Position numbers and translations under genes: made by a program
The notes under the pieces: generated by a model
Told to the model about the DNA's origin: nothing
The model's database searches: none
Seen by the model: the letters and a program-made list of their open reading frames with translations, nothing else
Part shown: positions 1 through 5,381 of the stretch, in pieces
Position numbering within the stretch: position 1 is the stretch's first letter
Layout: every line of letters starts with the position of its first letter
From: Candidatus Njordarchaeota archaeon
Lineage (GTDB): Archaea > Asgardarchaeota > Njordarchaeia > Njordarchaeales > JAHKLH01
Length of the DNA stretch: 5,381 nucleotides
Reading direction: 5' to 3'
Assembly (NCBI GenBank): GCA_029856635.1
Contig: JAHKLH010000118.1
Location: forward strand, 1-5,381

Positions 1-288
1 ATTTTTTGGTGGCTTGCTGTTAGTTCCTTTTTGGCTTTACCTCGTTTTGAAGACTTCCAAACATTATTTTATGTTATGTGGGTTAAGGATCCGCTCACGT
101 TTATTTTTATTCTTTGGACTCCCATTGTCTTTCTGATGAATTTTATAGTCTTTAATGGACTTGCGCTCTTCATTTCACTTGCTTATTTAATTCTCATTAT
201 TTTACTTAAGCCAGTTTTTCTTGAAGAAAAAATTGTAAGTGAAATTACTGATGATGAATTAATTTCTATCATTGGTGAGGAATCATGA
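1..288 (+). CDS. C-terminal part of a multi-pass membrane protein (5' end outside window)
   Basis: This is the last 95 codons of a gene that starts left of the window. The frame is open from base 1 and ends at TGA 286-288. A TTG at 31-33 could be read as a start, but the frame upstream of it is open and hydrophobic (IFGGLLLVPFLAL), so it is more likely internal. Visible residues 1-13 look like the end of a membrane helix. Residues 14-31 form a short loop (PRFEDF to VKDP). Residues 32-51 and 53-69 are two hydrophobic segments in a tight hairpin around Asn-Gly. The last 26 residues are a charged, acidic tail. The LPRF loop followed by a P-I-x4-N segment faintly recalls archaeal prepilin peptidases of the FlaK/PibD type. 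However, their catalytic aspartates would lie outside the window, and the last helices of FlaK appear to be missing, so I do not assign a function. The stop overlaps the next start (ATGA, 285-288). Confidence 0.8.
   Translation: MFWWLAVSSFLALPRFEDFQTLFYVMWVKDPLTFIFILWTPIVFLMNFIVFNGLALFISLAYLILIILLKPVFLEEKIVSEITDDELISIIGEES
274..280 (+). promoter_or_regulatory. Shine-Dalgarno sequence for the 325-residue gene
   Basis: GGTGAGG lies within the last codons of the upstream membrane protein gene. GGTGA (274-278) is complementary to the conserved CACCUCC 3' end of archaeal 16S rRNA and sits 6 bases before the ATG at 285. It supports that start, and with the ATGA overlap it suggests coupled or re-initiating translation of the two genes. 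Confidence 0.75.
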
Positions 289-1262
289 AATTTTATGTAG
301 ATCCAGAATCATTGAAATCAAAGAAATCGCGCGTTTTATTTAAGCGTTTAGTAGGGAAGTACGGATCTTACGAGGTTATTTATAGGGAACATCCAAGGAA
401 GTATCATTCAAATTTCCTTCCAACAATTATTAAGGTTGATGGAGACAAGGAGTTAATTAGACTACTAAAGAAAGCAAAAATTAAAGTTTCCAAGAAACCA
501 GTTCCAGCTTTAGTTGATGTTAAAATAATCGCAGATTTAATTCATGAGTTTAAAGTTAAAACAAAACCAATTGGAGTTGATAAGAATAAAGAGTATATTA
601 TTTATGCTCCCGCTGGAGGAAAAATCTTATGTGATGATCCTGGGGTAGCCTTATTTTTGATTAGAAACGAAAGAGTTGTATGGATTGAGTCAAGAAATCT
701 TGATCTTACTCCATTATTAGCGGAAATTCCATCAATTCCCATGAAAAGCATTTCTCCAAAATTAATTTCAGATCTAGCTCTCGGATTTAGTAAAATCACA
801 GTTGGAGACCGGTATGTTGAGGGAATTCAGAGAATCCTCACTGAAGGATTAACTGCTGAGGCCGAAGAATTAACTAGAGAGGAAGAATTAACGGTTGTAA
901 GTCCTGAAGAAAAATTGATAAAAGAACTTATTGATTGGGGCATAATTAAATTTCAATATGGTGAATTATACCCTCGCGCATTCGTTGATGTTTCTGGAAC
1001 ACCACTAAAATGCCAGTGGTTCGCTGTCTTGTTTGGCTTACTTTCAGATTATGATTATGTCGTTGTTCACGGCGTAAAATGGAATTCCAAATTATCTTCT
1101 TTCCTTAGAAATAATTTAATTTGGATAGGAGATGCTCCCAATAGGTATTTCGATTACGTGATTAAAGATTCAAAAATTCATTATAAAACAAGGGTTCTCG
1201 ATAAAGAAGTAGAAATTACTGATGAGTTTATACCGTTTTACAAGTTGTTTGAAGAAGTTTAA
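285..1262 (+). CDS. Uncharacterised 325-residue soluble protein, coupled to upstream membrane protein
   Basis: This is a complete gene, ATG 285 to TAA 1260-1262. The start is supported by the GGTGAGG ribosome binding site and the 4-base ATGA overlap with the upstream gene. I do not recognise the family. There is no signal peptide or membrane segment, so it is probably cytoplasmic. Residues 1-100 are strongly basic (about 20 Lys and 5 Arg against 11 Asp/Glu) with predicted alpha/beta character, including KVDGDKELIRLLKKAKIKV (50-68). Residues 101-175 form a beta-rich segment with YAPAGGK (107-113) and a WIESRNLDL turn (133-141). Residues 179-203 are a Glu-rich, probably helical linker. Residues 206-325 form a second globular part with a short helix-wing-like stretch (EKLIKELIDWGIIKFQYGEL, 209-228), a hydrophobic YDYVVVHGVKW strand (256-266) and WIGDAPNRYFDYVI (280-293). 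The basic N-terminus could bind nucleic acid or a partner, but no catalytic motif is evident. Its 3' end overlaps the convergent surface protein gene by 4 bases. Confidence 0.9.
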   Translation: MKFYVDPESLKSKKSRVLFKRLVGKYGSYEVIYREHPRKYHSNFLPTIIKVDGDKELIRLLKKAKIKVSKKPVPALVDVKIIADLIHEFKVKTKPIGVDKNKEYIIYAPAGGKILCDDPGVALFLIRNERVVWIESRNLDLTPLLAEIPSIPMKSISPKLISDLALGFSKITVGDRYVEGIQRILTEGLTAEAEELTREEELTVVSPEEKLIKELIDWGIIKFQYGELYPRAFVDVSGTPLKCQWFAVLFGLLSDYDYVVVHGVKWNSKLSSFLRNNLIWIGDAPNRYFDYVIKDSKIHYKTRVLDKEVEITDEFIPFYKLFEEV

Positions 1263-4200
1263 TGTCTTCTTCTAGCTCTATGTAATTTCTTAACTCGTTT
1301 TATGAGAATAGCTATTACTATAATGCCAATTATTACCGGGGCTAACATCAGTATTGTTTCCAAAGGCAATTGAGATTCACCGTAATCCTGCGATTTAACA
1401 GTTATCATTATACTTGCGTCTCCTTTATTTCCAGCATAGTCCTCTGCGATGATCTTAATTAGCCATATGCCCTCTTCAAGGAATACTGCTATGCTTGTTG
1501 TATTCACTTCCTTAGCTAATGTTTCATTTAAGTAAACTTTGAATACTTTGATTCCAAAATTATCGTTTGCAATCCACTCAATTGTCACATTTCCTGGTTG
1601 TGTAACAGTTTCATTTTCTGGATAAGTGATTATTACACTTGGTGGTGTCACATCGACAAAAACGAATATTGTGTCGGTTGCAATGTTTCCAGCTATGTCT
1701 TCAATAATTACCATAATATTATGAGTGCCTTCGCTGAGAATAATGTTAAATGTAGTATTCGTCGTGTTAGTAATATACACGATTGTATTCACATAAATTG
1801 TAATATTCTTCAACTTAGTTGTGTTGCTAATTGCGAGTTGTAAGGTAATTACCTGCGTGTTAAACCATGTTCCATTTAATGGGCTTGATATTTTCGCTTC
1901 AAGGGGTGCGTTAACTATAACTATTATTGAATCATATGCGGTGTTACCTGCCTTGTCAATTGCTACGATTTTAATCATGTAGGTTCCATCTGGAACTCCG
2001 ATGAATTCATATTGGGTTGTGTTTGGTGGTAATTCTGCTATTAACGTATTATTCATCCAAACTTGTATTCGACTCAAGCCTATGTTATCGCTTGCATTCC
2101 ACATTACCACGAAGTCCGCTGTATAAATCGTACTCAACATGGATGGTGAAATAATCTTTATTTCTGGCGGTGTTGAGTCAACAATTATCGAAATCTGATC
2201 ATAGTCTTGATTTCCTGCGTAGTCAATGGCGATTACTTTTATAGCATAAACTCCGTCTGCGAGTGTAATGTTAACTGATGTTTCGTTTCCATTTAACTCC
2301 ATTATTTCTTCATCATTTGGACAGATTACAAATTTTTGGATTCCATAGTTATCTGATGCATTCCAAACTAGTGTAAATGCTCCTGAAACGTACGTATTTG
2401 ATTCTGGGCTTATAATTTCGATTCTTGGTTTAGTTAAATCCACAGTTATTGTAATTTCGTCTGATGTTGCATGATTTAATTTATCATAAACAATAACTCT
2501 AATTTCATGTGCTCCCTCAGGTAGATTGCTGAATTGATATTGATTAGTAGGTGGTTGGAGCTCTGCTTGTTTTATATTATCTAGGTAAATCTCAATTTTG
2601 CTTATTTCAAGATTATCCGACATATTCCAACTAACAGTTATTGAAGTCTTGCTCGTAAATGAGCCGTTTGCTGGACTAATTATCCTCACAAATGGTGGTG
2701 TTGTATCAATGTAAATAATTATTGTGCTCTTGTTCGTGTTTCCTACTTTATCGTATGCGATTATGGTTATATTCCATGCACCATCATTTAAGGTAATGAT
2801 CACCCATCTATGATCTGATGAAAGGGTTTCATTAAGAGTTTCATTCACATAAATCTCAAACTGATCTAACTCCAGATTATCTAATGCTACCCAGGAAATA
2901 TTGACTTGATTTGAAGCGAGCCATGAGCCATTCGCTGGGTTAGTAATCTCGATGTTTGGTGGCGTAACATCCTTGTAAACATAGTAAATAATTTTTCTGA
3001 TGTTTCCAGCGTTATCAATCGCCCTGAAAATGATTTCATTAGTTCCATCTAGCAATGGAATTGAAATGCTGGCCGAAGCTGATGTAGTATTAAGTATTAC
3101 TGAATTATTTCTAATTACTAGCAGTCTCTTTACTCCATTTTCATCATTTGCGGAGATCGAAACGTTAACTGAATCTGCAATCAATGCAGAATCGTTTATT
3201 ATACCATCAACAATAAGCTCTGGTAATGTTAAGTCAACTTTAACGAATTTTGTGTCTTTTCCAATGTTTCCAGCGGAATCATAAGCTAGTATCGTGACAT
3301 TGTAATTACCTTCGTCACCAAGCAAGACAGTATATGATCCGGAAAATTGTTGCTCGGTTGAAGGTAGTTCTGCCTTCTTTGTTCCATTAACATAGATTTC
3401 AATTTCCAAGACGTAAGTTAGCTCGTCTTCTGAAGTCCAGGAAGCTAATACTTCCGTGTTATTGATTAGACTTGGCACGCTTAGGGATACCGTTGGTGGC
3501 GTTCCATCAACATAAGTGTAATTTGTTAGGATCATTTCCTTTCCGCTTGTATCATTGACAATAATCTTGAGTTCATAGTATCCTTCGCCTGATGTGAACG
3601 AAACTTGGACGACCGCTTTTTGCTGATTTACCTTTTGACTAAATTTCACCGTATTGTTCAAGCAAACTACGATCGAATCAACTTCAATATCATCTGATAC
3701 ATTAATTTGAAATTGTACATCAGGTTTTGAAACATAAGCGTTTAAATGCGCATCATACGGTAAGTCCATTATTTCTGCATTAGGCATTCTCCTATCGATT
3801 CCCGTAAGCGTTTGGTTTTCAATCCAATGTCTTCCAATGATTTTGAGATCAGTAGAGGTTTCATATTCCGCGGTTACACATCCAGCAATTCCTCCATCTC
3901 CCTTTGCACCTAGTGATTGATTTGTAAAGTAGTAGCTTTCTAGACTTGAGACAATTAAGTGATATGAGAAGGAAATTGGTGCATTCATTGGGAACGTTCT
4001 ATTACTTGGGTAAATTTTACCATAGGATCCATTATAAAATATGAAGCAATCTCCAACACTCCAAATGGTAACATTCTTATTTTCTTCAAGAATCGGTCCT
4101 AAAGTTTCGCTTAAAATCACATACTTAGAGTACGTTGAATTCCACGCAGAAACAGCGAATTCTACTCTCCCATCATTATCATAGTCCGCGTAGGCTCCAG

Positions 4201-5381
4201 AAACACTTGGATTCTTAACTTTAATAACGTGCTTCACATTAACTGGGTTTAAGCTCCAAGTGAATTCCTCAAGAATAACGTGTGTCGTGTTGTGATAGAG
4301 AATGTACACATCAGATTTCGCGAGAATGAAAACCACATTTCCCAAATCTTGCTTCACTTCACTACCGTCATAGTATGCCTTCACAGTACCGTTTGGAAAA
4401 GCAATGTATGTTGCTGCTTCTGCTTCATGATACTCGATAGCAACAATATCATCAATGTTGTTTAATTTCCTAAGTAATTTAGTCTTATTATAGATCAGTA
4501 GTGTTCCGTTTTCAAGGAGCACTCCGAACGCGTGCTCTCCGCAAACGCACTTTGTAATGTTAGTATTAATGAATTTTAATGTGCCATATGGTGTCCATGC
4601 GATTTTCTTCGTCCAGTAGCATAAGTAATTCAATGATGAGTGTGCCTCGAGCGGTGCTTCTGGAACAAGAATGTATTCCTCATTTCCTTTACTTTGAATA
4701 TTTTTAATGATTAATCCTCCGGGTGCTAGTGCGTATAAGGTGTCGTAGGCATCTAGATCGATGAAATAGTAGTCTGTTCTGTTTAATTGGAGTTTGTGTG
4801 ATGAATTCATCCAATAAAGCTCGTGATTAATGATTGCGTAAACATTGTTTTCGAGCACTTCAACATCTGCAATATAATCGTAAACACAATGAATGGGACT
4901 CGTTGATAAAGCAACAACGCTCATGCTCTTTGTCTCATTTTCAATTACAATATCATCATAACCGTCACCATCTTGGTCGGGAATAATCCAATATTTCTGC
5001 ATGTTCGTGGCGAATCCAGAGTATGCTGATGAGAGGACTAATGATCCTTTGCTATTAAAGTTTGTATCGAGCATGTCTATGAATGTGTTTGTTCCGTCGA
5101 ATAGTATCCAGTAGAATCCTTGTTTGATTGCGATTATTCTTCCGTAGTCTTGATGTACTTTGTAGCCCGATTTTGTGTGTGCAATTCCGTTTTTGAATTC
5201 TTCGAATGTTGCTTTTGCGGGATAATAGGAATTATCTGTTGTGTTTTTATATGAGAATAATATTAGTCCTCCCGATGCTGTTATTGAGAAAATTGGATAC
5301 GAGGTTACATTAACGATTACCTTATCATTGAATAATATGGTTCCATTTTTTTCTAGAATACAAACTGTGTCATTATTTACA
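1259..5381 (-). CDS. Giant membrane-anchored surface protein with propeller-like N-terminal part and nine Ig-like modules (5' end outside window)
   Basis: The gene reads leftwards from beyond base 5381 to TAA at 1261-1259, giving at least 1373 residues. The ATG at 5074 is not the start: 102 more codons upstream are open to the edge, with the same composition and strand pattern (GGLILFSYKNTT, GRIIAIKQGFYWILFDG). Residues below count from that ATG. From about -102 to 440 lie short hydrophobic beta strands separated by NG or GG turns, as in beta-propellers or FG-GAP/VCBS repeats, with calcium-type loops at 33-41 and 297-305. Residues 441-1227 are nine Ig-like modules. Residues 1240-1258 are a membrane helix, followed by the basic tail RVKKLHRARRRH. 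About 50 N-x-S/T sequons indicate heavy N-glycosylation outside the cell. A signal peptide is expected upstream of the window. The likely role is a cell-surface adhesin or envelope component; ligand recognition is inference. The promoter is out of view. No enzyme domain is visible, but one could lie in the missing N-terminus. Confidence 0.92.
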   Translation of the reverse strand, partial: VNNDTVCILEKNGTILFNDKVIVNVTSYPIFSITASGGLILFSYKNTTDNSYYPAKATFEEFKNGIAHTKSGYKVHQDYGRIIAIKQGFYWILFDGTNTFIDMLDTNFNSKGSLVLSSAYSGFATNMQKYWIIPDQDGDGYDDIVIENETKSMSVVALSTSPIHCVYDYIADVEVLENNVYAIINHELYWMNSSHKLQLNRTDYYFIDLDAYDTLYALAPGGLIIKNIQSKGNEEYILVPEAPLEAHSSLNYLCYWTKKIAWTPYGTLKFINTNITKCVCGEHAFGVLLENGTLLIYNKTKLLRKLNNIDDIVAIEYHEAEAATYIAFPNGTVKAYYDGSEVKQDLGNVVFILAKSDVYILYHNTTHVILEEFTWSLNPVNVKHVIKVKNPSVSGAYADYDNDGRVEFAVSAWNSTYSKYVILSETLGPILEENKNVTIWSVGDCFIFYNGSYGKIYPSNRTFPMNAPISFSYHLIVSSLESYYFTNQSLGAKGDGGIAGCVTAEYETSTDLKIIGRHWIENQTLTGIDRRMPNAEIMDLPYDAHLNAYVSKPDVQFQINVSDDIEVDSIVVCLNNTVKFSQKVNQQKAVVQVSFTSGEGYYELKIIVNDTSGKEMILTNYTYVDGTPPTVSLSVPSLINNTEVLASWTSEDELTYVLEIEIYVNGTKKAELPSTEQQFSGSYTVLLGDEGNYNVTILAYDSAGNIGKDTKFVKVDLTLPELIVDGIINDSALIADSVNVSISANDENGVKRLLVIRNNSVILNTTSASASISIPLLDGTNEIIFRAIDNAGNIRKIIYYVYKDVTPPNIEITNPANGSWLASNQVNISWVALDNLELDQFEIYVNETLNETLSSDHRWVIITLNDGAWNITIIAYDKVGNTNKSTIIIYIDTTPPFVRIISPANGSFTSKTSITVSWNMSDNLEISKIEIYLDNIKQAELQPPTNQYQFSNLPEGAHEIRVIVYDKLNHATSDEITITVDLTKPRIEIISPESNTYVSGAFTLVWNASDNYGIQKFVICPNDEEIMELNGNETSVNITLADGVYAIKVIAIDYAGNQDYDQISIIVDSTPPEIKIISPSMLSTIYTADFVVMWNASDNIGLSRIQVWMNNTLIAELPPNTTQYEFIGVPDGTYMIKIVAIDKAGNTAYDSIIVIVNAPLEAKISSPLNGTWFNTQVITLQLAISNTTKLKNITIYVNTIVYITNTTNTTFNIILSEGTHNIMVIIEDIAGNIATDTIFVFVDVTPPSVIITYPENETVTQPGNVTIEWIANDNFGIKVFKVYLNETLAKEVNTTSIAVFLEEGIWLIKIIAEDYAGNKGDASIMITVKSQDYGESQLPLETILMLAPVIIGIIVIAILIKRVKKLHRARRRH
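1301..1357 (-). other. C-terminal transmembrane anchor
   Basis: This encodes about 19 uncharged residues (TILMLAPVIIGIIVIAILI) starting 12 residues after the last Ig-like module. A basic tail (KRVKKLHRARRRH) follows. By the positive-inside rule the tail is cytoplasmic and the repeats face outward. There is no Thr/Pro-rich stalk and no PGF-type sorting motif, so the anchor is probably a plain stop-transfer helix that is not processed by an archaeosortase. Confidence 0.88.
1394..3754 (-). repeat. Nine tandem Ig-like modules
   Basis: Modules in protein order are: M1 3754-3494, M2 3493-3221, M3 3220-2957, M4 2956-2693, M5 2692-2426, M6 2425-2165, M7 2164-1904, M8 1903-1640, M9 1639-1394. Each is 82-91 residues. 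A typical copy opens with I-x-I-x-S/N-P-x-N-G-S. It then has a W-x-A-S-D-N core strand, an I-x-x-x-x-I/V-Y-x-N-x-T strand, L-x-D-G-x-Y/W-x-I-x-I-x-A-Y/I-D-x-A-G-N, and ends in a VDxTPP linker. This is the bacterial/archaeal Ig-like (Big-type) pattern of extracellular stalks. The best-matched neighbours are M6 and M7 (both WNASDN and a D-x-AGN motif). M1, M3 and M8 have lost the core Trp, M1 lacks AGN, M5 has KLNHA instead of AGN, and the M7-M8 junction is VNAP. No long exact DNA repeats are visible, so the duplications appear old. Confidence 0.88.
4160..4186 (-). other. DxDxDGxxE calcium-type loop 2
   Basis: The motif DYDNDGRVE (residues 297-305 from the Met at 5074) is preceded by GAYA and followed by FAVS. 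This is the usual FG-GAP/VCBS context, where the acidic loop leads into a hydrophobic strand. It is the second copy of the pattern, about 260 residues after the first. Calcium binding is inferred. Confidence 0.65.
4952..4978 (-). other. DxDxDGxxD calcium-type loop 1
   Basis: The motif DQDGDGYDD (residues 33-41 from the Met at 5074) is preceded by IP and followed by the strand IVI. Spacing D-x-D-x-D-G-x-x-D matches calcium-binding loops of FG-GAP/VCBS or dockerin-like repeats, which stabilise extracellular beta proteins. Calcium binding itself is inferred. Confidence 0.65.

Larger units (their letters stand above)
3755..5380 (-). other. Propeller-like N-terminal region of the surface protein
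   Basis: About 542 residues consist of repeated short beta strands ending in NG, GG or DG turns. Examples are TLYALAPGGLIIKN, AFGVLLENGTLLIYN and TYIAFPNGTVKAYYDG (residues 113-125, 182-196 and 222-237 from the internal Met at 5074). This resembles blades of PQQ/WD-type or FG-GAP/VCBS propellers seen in archaeal extracellular proteins. Blade number cannot be settled by eye because the N-terminus is cut. The region holds seven cysteines (C63, C152, C176, C178, C343, C399 and one at 5360-5362) and two acidic loops. Confidence 0.5.

Noticed and set aside
31..33. TTG as start codon of the membrane protein gene
   Set aside because: The frame is open and hydrophobic upstream to base 1 and no GGTGA-type site precedes it, so the gene most likely starts outside the window.
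602..799. 65-codon open frame on the minus strand
   Set aside because: Antisense to the middle of the 325-residue gene, which has a well-supported start and ordinary protein composition.
1150..1400. Transcription terminators at the convergent junction
   Set aside because: Short T runs exist on both strands, such as the five-base run antisense near 1170, but they are ordinary for this AT-rich coding sequence and no hairpin was evident.
1598..1843. 81-codon open frame on the plus strand
   Set aside because: Lies antisense inside Ig modules M8 and M9; Cys/Asn-rich composition with no ribosome site, a shadow of the repeat-rich gene.
3000..3284. 94-codon open frame on the plus strand
   Set aside because: Antisense to Ig modules M2 and M3; its Ser/Ile/Leu-rich product mirrors the codon pattern of the real gene and no start signal is seen.
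1394..3754. Recent DNA tandem duplication or CRISPR-like repeat
   Set aside because: Similarity is at protein level; corresponding DNA stretches differ at many positions and there are no regular short repeats with spacers.
4280..4465. 61-codon open frame on the plus strand
   Set aside because: Antisense to the head region of the surface protein, with no ribosome site or recognisable product.

Overview
The window looks archaeal, from an AT-rich genome that I cannot place in a phylum. Three things point this way. There is a GGTGA-type Shine-Dalgarno sequence. The short genes are packed with 4-base overlaps. Most of the window is one very large surface protein with Ig-like repeats, about 50 N-x-S/T sequons and a C-terminal membrane anchor with a basic tail, a style common in archaeal cell envelopes. 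No rRNA, tRNA or other taxonomic marker is present.

Layout: all of the window is coding and there is no intergenic gap. Bases 1-288 (+) are the 3' end of a membrane protein gene that began before the window. Bases 285-1262 (+) are a complete gene for a 325-residue soluble protein that I do not recognise; it overlaps the first gene by ATGA and has its own ribosome binding site, so the two are very likely co-transcribed and translationally coupled. Bases 1259-5381 (-) are one open gene running off the right edge. It shares a TTAA tetranucleotide with the end of the second gene, so the two TAA stop codons overlap tail to tail.

The minus-strand protein is at least 1373 residues. Its visible N-terminal ~540 residues look like short beta-strand repeats of a propeller or FG-GAP/VCBS type, with two DxDxDG calcium-type loops. 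Nine tandem Ig-like modules of about 82-91 residues follow, most joined by a VDxTPP linker. The protein ends in a single transmembrane helix and an Arg/Lys-rich tail. The obvious ATG at 5074 is internal: the frame stays open for another 102 codons to the edge.

The two plus-strand genes form one unit and the surface protein is a separate convergent unit; nothing in the sequence links their functions. I saw no mobile element, CRISPR array, RNA gene or clear terminator. The least explained part is the 325-residue protein and its membrane partner.
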